DNA from: Planctomycetota bacterium
GTDB taxonomy: Bacteria > Planctomycetota > Phycisphaerae > Sedimentisphaerales > Anaerohalosphaeraceae
Assembly: GCA_029552545.1 (NCBI GenBank)
Contig: JAKPDO010000019.1
Coordinates: 186,001 to 250,000 of the forward strand
DNA length: 64,000 bases
Direction: 5' to 3'
The position numbers and the translations under genes were made by a program. The notes beneath the pieces were generated by a model. It searched no databases and was not told where the DNA came from. It saw only the letters and a program-made list of their open reading frames with translations. Below, piece after piece: positions 16,424 to 25,157 of this stretch. The first letter of the stretch is position 1, and every line of letters starts with the position of its first letter.

Positions 16424-17350
16424 ATGCCGAGAATAAACAGATGGCTGCTTGCGCTTCTGCTGCTTTTAATGGCCCTCTCGGGCTGTCAAACTGCACCTAA
16501 AACAACGGCTCCTTCGGCGCCATCCTATATGATTTCTGTGGATCAGCTGGCCGTTCGGCTCGGTCTGCACGTGTCCTTTACAAACGGCCGCTATGTAGAA
16601 TTGACCAACTCAGCCAATCGTGTTGTTATCTTCACTCATCCCGGCGGCAGCGTCTATGTCAATGGAGAAAATATTGGTCAGACCGGTACCGTTATTATGG
16701 AGGGCTCGACTGTTTATGTTTCTCAACTATTGCTGCCTCGGATTCGCGCCTCTCTGAAAACGGCAGCCCCCATCACGCCTTCGCCCCGATATACTCCGTC
16801 CCCCTCGCGGCCTTCCGGCGGACAAACCGTCGTTATTGACCCCGGACACGGCGGGAAAGACCCGGGGGCAACCAGCTATCTGGGGTATTATGAAAAGGAA
16901 GTCAATCTCAAACTTGCCCAGAAAATTGCCTGGCTTCTCAAAAAACAGGGCGTCAATGTGATTATGACACGGAATAATGATACCTTTATCGAGCTGAACG
17001 AGCGCCCTGAAATTGCCAACCGTGTTAACGCGGATTTGTTTGTCAGTATTCATCACAATTCCAATCGCAGCCGTTCTCATCACGGCTATACCGTTTATAT
17101 TGCCCCGAATGCCTCAGAGGCCTCCCGACGAGCAGGGCGGCTCATTGAACGGTATCTGGCACAGACAGGCCTTTCGAGCAACGGTCTGCGAACCAATGAT
17201 TACCGCGTACTGGTTCGCACCAACGGACCGGCTGTCTTGATTGAATGCGGGTATCTGTCCAATCCCTCCGAAGCCGCAAACCTTTATGATGGAAATTTCC
17301 AAAATCGCCTTGCCTCTGCAATAGCTCAGGCCATTCTCGAAGCTCTTTAA
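16424..17350 (+). CDS. N-acetylmuramoyl-L-alanine amidase (Amidase_3), lipoprotein
   Basis: A 308-residue AmiC-type zinc amidase that cleaves the bond between MurNAc and the stem peptide. It begins with a lipobox MALSGC (Cys 21), followed by a copper-amine-oxidase-N-like beta domain (residues about 35-110) and a Pro/Ser linker. The catalytic domain (from about 137) has VVIDPGHGGKDPGA (zinc His), KEVNLKLAQKIA (zinc Glu), FVSIHHNSN (zinc His), and LIECGYLSNPSEA with the catalytic Glu. It acts in cell separation or murein turnover in the periplasm. Confidence 0.93.
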   Translation: MPRINRWLLALLLLLMALSGCQTAPKTTAPSAPSYMISVDQLAVRLGLHVSFTNGRYVELTNSANRVVIFTHPGGSVYVNGENIGQTGTVIMEGSTVYVSQLLLPRIRASLKTAAPITPSPRYTPSPSRPSGGQTVVIDPGHGGKDPGATSYLGYYEKEVNLKLAQKIAWLLKKQGVNVIMTRNNDTFIELNERPEIANRVNADLFVSIHHNSNRSRSHHGYTVYIAPNASEASRRAGRLIERYLAQTGLSSNGLRTNDYRVLVRTNGPAVLIECGYLSNPSEAANLYDGNFQNRLASAIAQAILEAL

Positions 17351-17525
17351 TCATGAGCTTCTCTTCGGCTTGTCCTAAGTGTGAAGGATTACTGAGCCGA
17401 ATGTTGGTTTCTTCCTCAACTTCAAGTTGCTCTACAAAACAAGTTCTGCTTTTCTTTTTGAAGTCGGTTTGATATAATTCTTTTTTTCGTAAACCGGGAA
17501 TAGAACCTGAATAGGAGGATGGAAC

Positions 17526-19166
17526 GTGAGTGAGTATTCCGTTAGCCCTGCCGGGGAAAAGTTTCCCATTCCGCAAAAGGAAGAGTATGCCGCCGAAATG
17601 CAGCGGCTGGAACAGCTTGCCGAGGCTGCCCGCAAAGAGGGCAAAGAAATTGTTGTCGTGATGGGCGTCGGCTTCGTCGGGGCCGTTATGGCCGCCATCG
17701 TCGCTGATACCGTCGATAAAACCACCGGCAAACCGTCCAAATTTGTTATCGGCTGCCAGCGGCCCAGTCCCCGCAGTTATTGGAAAATTCCGCTGCTTAA
17801 CCGAGGCGTTTCGCCTGTGAAGGCAGAAGACCCCGAAGTGGACCCGATGATTGCCCGTTGTGTCCTTCAGAAAAAGACGCTGACCGCCACCTATAATTCC
17901 GATTGTCTGTCTCTGGCCGACTGCGTCATTGTAGATGTCCAGTGTGATTATACCAAACGCGAGCTGGGCAACCTCCGCACCGGTTCAGCCGACATGGCGG
18001 CGCTGGAGGCCACAATGAAAACCATCGGCAGAAAAATCAAGCCCGACTGTCTGGTCCTCATTGAGACTACTGTCGCACCCGGCACGACCGAATTTGTCGC
18101 CTGGCCTATTCTTAAGAAGGCCTTCAGGGCCCGCGGGATCGACTCTGAGCCGCTCTTAGCTCACAGTTTCGAGCGGGTCATGCCCGGACGTCAATATGTC
18201 TCCTCCATTCGTGATTTCTGGCGTGTCTGTTCCGGCTGCAATGCTCCGGCCCGGGCCCGTGTGGAAAAATTTCTCCGCGAAGTGATCCATACGGAGCAGT
18301 TTCCGCTGACGGTTATGGATCGGCCTATCGAATCCGAGACCACCAAAATAATCGAGAATTCCTACCGCGCCACCATTCTCGCTTTTCTCGATGAGTGGTC
18401 AGTCTTTGCCGAACGCAACGGCGTGGACCTTATCAAGGCCATCAAAGCCATCAAAATGCGGCCGACCCACAGCAATATTATCTTTCCCGGTCCGGGTGTC
18501 GGCGGATATTGTCTGCCCAAGGACGGGGGGCTGGGCTATTGGGCTTACAAACATCTGCTGGGCTTTGATGACGATATCTTCAAGATTACGACATTGGCCA
18601 TCGACATCAACGATACCCGCGGTCTCCGGGCGGCCACGCTCACCCGCGACGCTCTCCGCAATATGGGCCGCTACATTGCCGGAGCCCAAGTCCTGCTCTG
18701 CGGGGCCAGCTATCGCCAGGATGTTGCCGACACGCGATACAGCGGCTCCGAAATTGTTGTCCGCCGTCTGACGGAGATGGGGGCTGATATGCGTGTCCAC
18801 GACCCGTATGTCGAACACTGGTACGAGCTCGAAAATCAGGATACTTACCCCGCCCCCGGTCATTCTTGGGCGAGATTTTTCCGCAATCAGGAGCATTTGA
18901 CCGAACTGAGGGTTCAGCACGACCTGCCCGCCGCTCTTCAGGGTGCCGAAGCTATGATTCTGGCTGTTCCGCACGAGCCGTATTTGAACCTGGACCCCGA
19001 CCAAATCGTTCAATGGGCCGGGGCCCCTCTGGCCGTCATTGACTGTTTTGGAATCCTTGAGGATGACAAAATCCGCCGGTATTTTGAACTCGGCTGTGAA
19101 GTCAAGGCCTTGGGACGCGGACATATTCAGCGTATTAAAGAGTCGGTGCGAAGCCGGAAAAAATAG
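17526..19166 (+). CDS. UDP-glucose/GDP-mannose dehydrogenase family protein
   Basis: A 546-residue nucleotide-sugar dehydrogenase, about 100 residues longer than the usual ~440. An added N-terminal helix (EYAAEMQRLEQLAEAARKEG) precedes the Rossmann motif VVVMGVGFVGAVMA. The catalytic Cys is in PGVGGYCLPKDGG (about residue 329), and the C-terminal nucleotide domain has SYRQDVADTRYSGSEI. It would make a UDP-uronate or a related acid sugar for surface polysaccharide. The GTG start has AGGAGG upstream. It is followed by a mannose-6-phosphate isomerase and a NusG paralogue. Confidence 0.9.
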   Translation: MSEYSVSPAGEKFPIPQKEEYAAEMQRLEQLAEAARKEGKEIVVVMGVGFVGAVMAAIVADTVDKTTGKPSKFVIGCQRPSPRSYWKIPLLNRGVSPVKAEDPEVDPMIARCVLQKKTLTATYNSDCLSLADCVIVDVQCDYTKRELGNLRTGSADMAALEATMKTIGRKIKPDCLVLIETTVAPGTTEFVAWPILKKAFRARGIDSEPLLAHSFERVMPGRQYVSSIRDFWRVCSGCNAPARARVEKFLREVIHTEQFPLTVMDRPIESETTKIIENSYRATILAFLDEWSVFAERNGVDLIKAIKAIKMRPTHSNIIFPGPGVGGYCLPKDGGLGYWAYKHLLGFDDDIFKITTLAIDINDTRGLRAATLTRDALRNMGRYIAGAQVLLCGASYRQDVADTRYSGSEIVVRRLTEMGADMRVHDPYVEHWYELENQDTYPAPGHSWARFFRNQEHLTELRVQHDLPAALQGAEAMILAVPHEPYLNLDPDQIVQWAGAPLAVIDCFGILEDDKIRRYFELGCEVKALGRGHIQRIKESVRSRKK

Positions 19167-19252
19167 AAAAGTCTGTTACTGCTTCGTGCTTTCCATTGCG
19201 GTCCTCTGAATCGGACTGGACAAGACAGCTCGTTTTGCGTACAGTAATTCTT

Positions 19253-20197
19253 ATGAATCCCTATCCATTAAAATTAAAACCGATTTTTAAAGAGCGTATC
19301 TGGGGCGGCCAGCGTCTGCGGACCTTATTCGGCAAAGACCTGCCTGCCGGAAAGCCCATTGGGGAAAGCTGGGAACTGGCTGATTTGCCGGAGGATAAGT
19401 CCGTGATTGCCAACGGTCCGCTGGCTGGACAGACCGTTGACCGGGCAATTCATTTATTTGGGCGGGCCCTCGAGACAGGACGTCCCGGTCCGTTTCCGCT
19501 GCTGATAAAACTGCTGGATGCGAGGGAAGTGCTCAGTGTTCAGGTCCATCCGGATGAGCCAACCTGCCGTCGTATGGGGACAGGGCAGCCCAAAACGGAA
19601 TGCTGGTATATTCTGGATGCACCATCGGACGGGATTATTTACAAGGGTCTCAAGCCCGGCACGACCCGAGAGCAGTTCGCTCGGGCTGTTGCGGAGGGGA
19701 CTTGTGCGGAGTATCTGGTGGCTGTCCCGGTGAAACCCGGCCAGTGCCATTTCCTGCCCAGCGGAACCCCACACGCCATCGGCGCCGGTCTGGTCATCGC
19801 TGAAATCCAGCAGCCCTCCGATACCACCTATCGCGTTTTTGACTGGAACCGCCTCGACCCCTCCACAGGCAAACCCAGGGCCTTGCATATTCAACAGGCC
19901 CTCGAAAGCATTCATTTTGGGGTATCCGCTGACGAGCTTCCTGTGACTACGGTCGGCCGCCTGGTCGATGCCCCTGAATTCAAACTTGATAAAGGGCATC
20001 AAATGCCCAAGGGCGAACTCCTGCTCGAATCTCCCGCTCCCAAAGCCGTCCTCTTTTTGACCGGTGCCGGGCTCATTCAGGGCCCTCATTTTGACCCGAT
20101 TGCTTTCCAAAAAGGAGATACGATTTTAATTCCCGCCGGCGTCGAAGGGTTTGTGCTCTTTCAGGAGGAAACGGAGTATCTGACGGCTTCTGTGTGA
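19253..20197 (+). CDS. manA: Mannose-6-phosphate isomerase, class I
   Basis: A 314-residue cupin-fold enzyme interconverting fructose 6-phosphate and mannose 6-phosphate, feeding GDP-mannose and glycan synthesis. Zinc-site motifs are present: VLSVQVHPDE, KTECWYIL and LPSGTPHAIG. The length and motifs match the short bacterial class I form. The start is MNPYPLKLKPIFKERIWGG, the family's usual beginning; the upstream 19 codons are not conserved. It lies between the nucleotide-sugar dehydrogenase and the NusG paralogue. Confidence 0.93.
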   Translation: MNPYPLKLKPIFKERIWGGQRLRTLFGKDLPAGKPIGESWELADLPEDKSVIANGPLAGQTVDRAIHLFGRALETGRPGPFPLLIKLLDAREVLSVQVHPDEPTCRRMGTGQPKTECWYILDAPSDGIIYKGLKPGTTREQFARAVAEGTCAEYLVAVPVKPGQCHFLPSGTPHAIGAGLVIAEIQQPSDTTYRVFDWNRLDPSTGKPRALHIQQALESIHFGVSADELPVTTVGRLVDAPEFKLDKGHQMPKGELLLESPAPKAVLFLTGAGLIQGPHFDPIAFQKGDTILIPAGVEGFVLFQEETEYLTASV

Positions 20198-20223
20198 AAA
20201 AAACAGAGAGGGAGAAACCATCG

Positions 20224-20772
20224 ATGCTGAAAGAAAGCGAAAATCCCCCGATCATCTGGCCTGAGGGACGCTCGATAGATTCCTTCGAGGGAACCTGGTG
20301 GGTAGCTCACACCAAAAGCCGCAATGAGAAGGCCCTTGCCTGGCAGCTGGTTCAAAAAGAGGTTTGCTACTTTCTGCCGATGTCCTGGAAAATCAGCCGC
20401 AAAAGCAGTCGAACCTTGCGCTCCCTGATGCCTGTCTTCCCCGGTTATCTGTTCTTCTGCGGCACCGAACGGGACCGGCTAGAGGTTCTCAAGACGAACC
20501 GCACCGCCGGCATTCTGACTGTTCGCAACCAGTCTCAGCTGGTTCAGGAACTGCTGCCGATTGAAAAGGTTTTGCGGAGCGGCCGGACTGTTGTACCTCA
20601 CGAGTTTCTTCGGGTAGGGCAGCGATGCCGTGTCGTTGCCGGCCCCCTTATGGGCATTGAAGGGCTTATCGTCCAGACGCCCAGAAAGGCCAAACTGGTT
20701 CTTCAGGTCCAAATGCTCGGCCAGGCCGCCAGTGTCGAAATTGATATGGATATGGTTGAACGAATCGAGTAA
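20224..20772 (+). CDS. NusG-like antiterminator paralogue (RfaH/UpxY type)
   Basis: A 182-residue NusG-family protein. The NGN domain has WWVAHTKSRNEKALAWQLVQ and PVFPGYLFFCG, and a C-terminal KOW domain has RVVAGPLMGIEGLIVQ. Specialised paralogues of this family promote transcription of long polysaccharide operons. The gene follows manA; an alternative GTG start (20194) overlaps the manA stop, but the ATG behind GGGAGAAACC is preferred. No long polysaccharide operon follows in the window, so its target must lie elsewhere. Confidence 0.85.
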   Translation: MLKESENPPIIWPEGRSIDSFEGTWWVAHTKSRNEKALAWQLVQKEVCYFLPMSWKISRKSSRTLRSLMPVFPGYLFFCGTERDRLEVLKTNRTAGILTVRNQSQLVQELLPIEKVLRSGRTVVPHEFLRVGQRCRVVAGPLMGIEGLIVQTPRKAKLVLQVQMLGQAASVEIDMDMVERIE

Positions 20773-20818
20773 ACTGGTTCCGGTGTTTCCTTTTGACCTT
20801 CTGAAACGGAGGTGCTCG

Positions 20819-21196
20819 ATGGAATACAGCATTAGTATCATCGGTCTTCTGACGGCGGTCTGGGGTCTTGTTGTTGTGATTCAGCCGCTCTGGCACAAGA
20901 CGCTTATCGGCTTCTTCGCACGGGGGCGTCGGGCCTATGCAGCCGTGGTTTTGAAAATCGTTGTCGGGGTTCTTTTTCTTCTTTATGCCCGCCAGTGCCG
21001 TATCCCGTCTGTGATTATTGTTCTCGGCATCCTTACCGTCGTCGGCAGCGTCCTTTTCGCCGCTATGCCGATTACCAGAATCCATGCCTGGTTCCAATGG
21101 TGCCGAAGCCGTCCTCTTTGGTTTTACCGTCTCTGGGCTGTGGCGGCGGTCCTGCTCGGCATTCTGATTCTTTATGCCGGCTGGCCGGTCTCGTGA
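20819..21196 (+). CDS. Four-helix membrane protein of unknown function
   Basis: A 125-residue hydrophobic protein with GGAGGTGCTCG before its ATG. Four membrane segments can be seen: SIIGLLTAVWGLVVVI, AAVVLKIVVGVLFLL, SVIIVLGILTVVGSVLFA and LWAVAAVLLGILILYAGW. It resembles small DUF2065-like proteins in size and shape, but I cannot assign a family. It is co-directional with the NusG-like gene and ends shortly before the promoter of the protease-like gene. Confidence 0.75.
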   Translation: MEYSISIIGLLTAVWGLVVVIQPLWHKTLIGFFARGRRAYAAVVLKIVVGVLFLLYARQCRIPSVIIVLGILTVVGSVLFAAMPITRIHAWFQWCRSRPLWFYRLWAVAAVLLGILILYAGWPVS

Positions 21197-21202
21197 ACAG
21201 CG

Positions 21203-21231
21203 TTGATTTTTTCCGCTTTTTCTGCTATAAT
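21203..21231 (+). promoter_or_regulatory. Promoter of the subtilase-like gene
   Basis: TTGATT (21203-21208), a 17-base spacer and TATAAT (21226-21231) form a near-consensus sigma-70-type promoter 44 bases before the chosen ATG. Confidence 0.7.
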
Positions 21232-21274
21232 CCCCCTGTCTGAATAAATGGAGTGGCGGAGGAGAATGAGCGGA

Positions 21275-22948
21275 ATGCACACAGTAAGGAGTTTGACGGG
21301 AGTTTGTGTCTTTTTTTACCTGTTCGCCTGCCGAACCGCTTATCCTTTGGCCGAATCCGCCGACCCGAACGGCATCAATGTCAAAGTCCTTCACCAAATG
21401 GGCTATACGGGCAAAGGAGTGCGTGTCGGCGTGCTTTCCCAGATGCACTGCCGTACGACCCACGAGGCCTTTTTTGACAAAGACCTGCAGGGCAACCCTA
21501 TCGGCAATTCACATGTCTATTGGTATGATCCGACCTCGGATACAGTCCAGCCCTATGAACCTTACTGGCACGACACTTCTTTGGCGGGCATCATTGCTTC
21601 ACGCGGGGGCAAAGAATTTCCGCAGCATCGCGGGATGGCCCCCGATGCCGAAATCTACAGTGCCAAAGTCACCCGCCGTGTTTCCGAAACCGACCCCAAC
21701 CGAACCACAAATTTTCAGTGGTTTCAGAAATCGCTGGATTATTTCCGCTCCAGCCAATGCCGAATCGTCGTCACCGGTATTCAGCTGGGGGCGGATTATG
21801 ACCAATTATTTCCGTTCACCTTGCTGTACGATTATTACACATACACCCACGGTATCTTTTTTGCCAATGCCGCCGGCAACGACAACGGTTCTGTCACCAT
21901 CTTCGGTACCGCTTTCAATGGTGTGACAACGGCGGGCCTGATTACGACCGAACCGGATGTCTATCGGCGCATCGGCTCGGCAAGCAATCCCGGCCCGACG
22001 CTGGACGGCCGGCGCAAACCCGAAGTCGCCGCCCCTGCACAAAACCTAATGGTCCCGACTGACGGCAGTGATACCGCCTGGGGGAGTGAGGGTACAGAAC
22101 GCGGCCAAACCAGCTGGGCGGCCCCCCATACCGCCGGTGCCGCCGCTGTTCTGCTGGAGTATGCGGATACCACACCCGAACCGGATGACGGCCGCAGCGT
22201 CGTCCTCAAGGCCGTCTTGGTCAATTCCGCCTTTCCGAATATTCAGGACAAAACCGGCCTGGAAACCACCGGACAGCTATGGCATCCGCATCGCGGTTAT
22301 GGTCGGCTGGATGCTGCCCGCGCCTTTTCGATTCTGAGCAGCCCAAAAATCACAATCGGCCAGGAGATTTCTCAGCCGCGCGGCTGGGCTTTTCAGTCCC
22401 TTTCGCCCGGCCAGACCCATATCTACACGCTCACGTCCATCCCCATTGGCAGCCGGCTGGTCCTGACCCTCACGTGGAATCGGCGTGTGCGCTGGCAGGA
22501 TAAACCGCCCCGCAACAATCTCATTGATAATGGGGAATTGACCGGTTATCTGGCCAACCTCGAGTTGCTGATTGAAGACTCCGCCGGCCGGACCGTTTTT
22601 TCGGATACAGGCACGCTCGACAACCTCAAGAAAGCCGACCTGCTGATTCCTCAGACGGGGCTGTACCGCATCCGCATCCGCAATCAGTCTTCGACGGAAA
22701 CAGCCGAATATGCGGTGGCTTACGAAATCCTCGAACCCCTGACGGCGGATTTGAACCTCGATGCTGTTGTGGATAAGGCCGATTTGGAAATCCTTCTGCA
22801 ATCCTGGCTTCAGAACCCATGTGGGATTCCCTTTGACGGATGCAGTCGGCTCGACTTGCTGGCCGATGACTTCATCGATTTGGGGGATTTGAAAATCCTG
22901 GCTGGTTTTTGGAAAACCAGCGATCCCCGGTACTATGTCCTGCCGTAA
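21275..22948 (+). CDS. Subtilisin-like (S8) exported protein with dockerin-like C terminus
   Basis: A 557-residue exported protein with signal peptide MHTVRSLTGVCVFFYLFACR. The S8 fold is clear: GYTGKGVRVGVLSQM, HDTSLAGIIASRGG (catalytic His about 99), FFANAAGNDNGS (oxyanion Asn about 202) and RGQTSWAAPHTAGAAAVLL (Ser about 280). The expected Asp of the first motif (V-I-D-T-G) is replaced by Ser (VLSQM, about residue 55). After a beta-sandwich region comes a dockerin-like pair (DLNLDAVVDKADLEILLQSW, FIDLGDLKILAGFW). The start is the ATG correctly spaced from GGAGGAGA. It may be an inactive or unusual subtilase acting outside the cell. Confidence 0.85.
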   Translation: MHTVRSLTGVCVFFYLFACRTAYPLAESADPNGINVKVLHQMGYTGKGVRVGVLSQMHCRTTHEAFFDKDLQGNPIGNSHVYWYDPTSDTVQPYEPYWHDTSLAGIIASRGGKEFPQHRGMAPDAEIYSAKVTRRVSETDPNRTTNFQWFQKSLDYFRSSQCRIVVTGIQLGADYDQLFPFTLLYDYYTYTHGIFFANAAGNDNGSVTIFGTAFNGVTTAGLITTEPDVYRRIGSASNPGPTLDGRRKPEVAAPAQNLMVPTDGSDTAWGSEGTERGQTSWAAPHTAGAAAVLLEYADTTPEPDDGRSVVLKAVLVNSAFPNIQDKTGLETTGQLWHPHRGYGRLDAARAFSILSSPKITIGQEISQPRGWAFQSLSPGQTHIYTLTSIPIGSRLVLTLTWNRRVRWQDKPPRNNLIDNGELTGYLANLELLIEDSAGRTVFSDTGTLDNLKKADLLIPQTGLYRIRIRNQSSTETAEYAVAYEILEPLTADLNLDAVVDKADLEILLQSWLQNPCGIPFDGCSRLDLLADDFIDLGDLKILAGFWKTSDPRYYVLP

Positions 22949-22985
22949 TTGCTTTTTGGGTGAAGTTCTGTCAAGCCGGGGGTTG

Positions 22986-24269
22986 TCATTGCTGCAGCGG
23001 CGGGGCGATCAGATAGATGGTTTTTTTCTGTCCGGCAAGGTCGAGAACGAGGGTTCCTTCCCCGTAGCCGGTCATGTCCGCCGGCCGTTCTATTGTAAGC
23101 TGAATCTGCCCCTTGTCGGCGATTTGCTCCCTGAGCTGATGGAGCACCAGCCCGCCCCCATCAAACTGATGGCCGCCCAGAACCGGTCCGGATGCTGCGT
23201 TGTCCATCTCCACCGTCAGAACATACTCTTTTCGCCCCGGCTCAATCCAGACATATTCGGGGGAAATGACGGGTGATTGTTTTTCGACGGTCTGGGTCTG
23301 CTGCGCCAGGAGCTGCTGTGCCTTTAGGGCGGCCTCGGCCAGCTGCTCGTCCGTCGCCGCCGGCGGCAAACACACTTTTTGACATTCTCCTGTTGTTTTC
23401 TGTTCCGAAGATTCCAATGGGCTCTTTTTGGAAGGAACCCGATATTCGACTCGGCGAATCCGGTCTTCAACCCAAAGCCCTTCCGGAAATTCAATATCTA
23501 ATGACTTGGCATCGAACGGAATATTCACTTCAATTTGTTCGACCCTGTATTCCGTATAACTGGAATTCGGTATCAGTGATGTATATATCATAGGCACCCA
23601 GAGTCCCTGAACCTTGCGCCAATTGAAACTTTGTTCACGAGCGAACATTTTTTTATCAGGGAAAAGGATTTCGTATTGAACAGGAACATAGTCTTTAGCA
23701 GGGTCAATCCAGATTCGCAGCCATGGAGATTTGGTGCCGCCATGGATCTGGAATTCGTATACATAGCACTTCGCGGACGCATCATAGAAAACCGAAGCCG
23801 TATCGACTCGCTCCCAAAGCCGCTCCCAACTATAGGATGCCATCCCCCATATGGCCTGATAGACAGAATAAAAAAGAGGGGCCTGAATCTGGCCTTTTTG
23901 TACAATCAAGCCGTAAATGTCATTGGCTTCCTGGACAATCTGTTTTTCATAGTCTATACCAAAAAAATACTGAATTCTTTGATCGTTTTTTCTGCCGCTT
24001 GCAAGGGTACTGCGGACATCTGCAAAACACCCGTTTGGTGCCTGTTTCCAGATAAACGTCCTTTCCGTTCGCAGTTCTTTTTTTTCCTGCTCTTGGCCGA
24101 TTAGATAGGCTCGGCAGGTGACTGTCGCTGACATATGAACATACCGTGCCTTCGAAGCCTCCATTAAACGAATGAGCTGAACGGCGGAAAGCTCATTCTG
24201 CGAAAAGGCAAGTTCTGAGAAAATGAGAAGCGGAATGACGACGGTTGCGGTTTTTTGATTCTTGCACAT
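22986..24269 (-). CDS. LolA-like exported protein (module 3)
   Basis: A 427-residue exported protein with signal peptide QKTATVVIPLLIFSELAFSQ and AAGGAGAAAACAGG before the ATG. The body resembles Planctomycete LolA/outer-membrane-lipoprotein-sorting-like domains: YVHMSATVTCRAYLI, FDAKSLDIEFPEGLWVEDRI. A Gln/Ala-rich linker and a C-terminal beta domain (EYVLTVEMDN, IQLTIERPADMTGYGEG) follow. It shares architecture with the proteins at 25158-26324 and 27495-28613. Each such gene directly follows a Cys-rich secreted protein gene; this one follows the C39/GG-motif gene by 50 bases. Function is unknown. Confidence 0.75.
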   Translation of the reverse strand: MCKNQKTATVVIPLLIFSELAFSQNELSAVQLIRLMEASKARYVHMSATVTCRAYLIGQEQEKKELRTERTFIWKQAPNGCFADVRSTLASGRKNDQRIQYFFGIDYEKQIVQEANDIYGLIVQKGQIQAPLFYSVYQAIWGMASYSWERLWERVDTASVFYDASAKCYVYEFQIHGGTKSPWLRIWIDPAKDYVPVQYEILFPDKKMFAREQSFNWRKVQGLWVPMIYTSLIPNSSYTEYRVEQIEVNIPFDAKSLDIEFPEGLWVEDRIRRVEYRVPSKKSPLESSEQKTTGECQKVCLPPAATDEQLAEAALKAQQLLAQQTQTVEKQSPVISPEYVWIEPGRKEYVLTVEMDNAASGPVLGGHQFDGGGLVLHQLREQIADKGQIQLTIERPADMTGYGEGTLVLDLAGQKKTIYLIAPPLQQ

Positions 24270-24319
24270 AACCTGTTTTCTCCTTATTTTCTTATAAGGG
24301 AGTTTCCTCACTATCTCCA

Positions 24320-25024
24320 CTAGTTCCCTCCACTAGCTCCAATACATCTTGATACCTGGCTTCCACAGTCCCACGTGCCGCCTGAGGATTGATATACAGT
24401 GCATACCCCATTTTCACAAGCACCGGTCAGATGCTGCTGGGGATCGCAGTTATGGGCATTAAGATTTATGCAGAGCTGCCACCAGTGATTGCCGGGTTGA
24501 CAACTTTTGCCGATGGTTTCGTCCGCACAATATCTGTCAGCCAGATCACATTCTTCCGCAGTTTTGCACGTCGGAATATTTTTGCATACTTGTTTATTTG
24601 GTGCGCATATACTTCCCAAAGGACACCCTCCTTTGATATTTTGCATCTGTTTTTGGGACAATTCTGCATAGTACGCGGAGATTTTCTCTATCTCCTTGGA
24701 GACATCTGCATCCTCTTTCACGAACCATGCATACGCTGCATGGATGGCGGCCTGCCAGGAAATTTGCTCCGTCAGCAATCTTTCCAGATACTCCTGCCGC
24801 TGGGTCTGAATCAGCAGCAGCGTCCCGTCCCAGATTCCCTCCTGTTCTTGACGGAGCATTGTGCAAGAGATTAATCTCGGCTCCTTCGGCCCGTCCAGAA
24901 TCAGCACGTGCTCCTGCTGCGGAATACACAGCACAAAGTGTCCCAGCATGCCCTCTTTCGGCGGCAGACGATACTGCACAAACGGCAGTTTCACATCAGA
25001 AGCCTTCTCCGGCGGAATCTGCAT
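24320..25024 (-). CDS. Partial peptidase-C39-like domain fused to a GG-motif and Cys-rich tail
   Basis: The frame is open from about 25096; the first ATG gives 234 residues but lacks a clear ribosome-binding site. The upstream codons (LQDISNVCSLYGISIQAMQI) plus LPPKEGMLGHFVLCIP and HVLILDGP resemble the second half of a C39 peptidase, with the HF and D motifs but without the N-terminal half that carries the catalytic Cys. After a helical region comes LSQKQMQNIKGG, a double-glycine leader-like motif. A Cys-rich tail of about 95 residues follows. It is probably a 5'-truncated gene or a deliberately minimal form. Confidence 0.6.
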   Translation of the reverse strand: MQIPPEKASDVKLPFVQYRLPPKEGMLGHFVLCIPQQEHVLILDGPKEPRLISCTMLRQEQEGIWDGTLLLIQTQRQEYLERLLTEQISWQAAIHAAYAWFVKEDADVSKEIEKISAYYAELSQKQMQNIKGGCPLGSICAPNKQVCKNIPTCKTAEECDLADRYCADETIGKSCQPGNHWWQLCINLNAHNCDPQQHLTGACENGVCTVYQSSGGTWDCGSQVSRCIGASGGN

Positions 25025-25157
25025 GGCTTGAATAGATATTCCATACAGAGAACATACATTCGAAATATCCTGCAGGGTCGAAGCTATCTGATGGATCTAT
25101 TCTGTCTTGATTCCATCCTGTCTCTTGTCTTGGAATCAGGTATTTTGCGGTCCTTGC

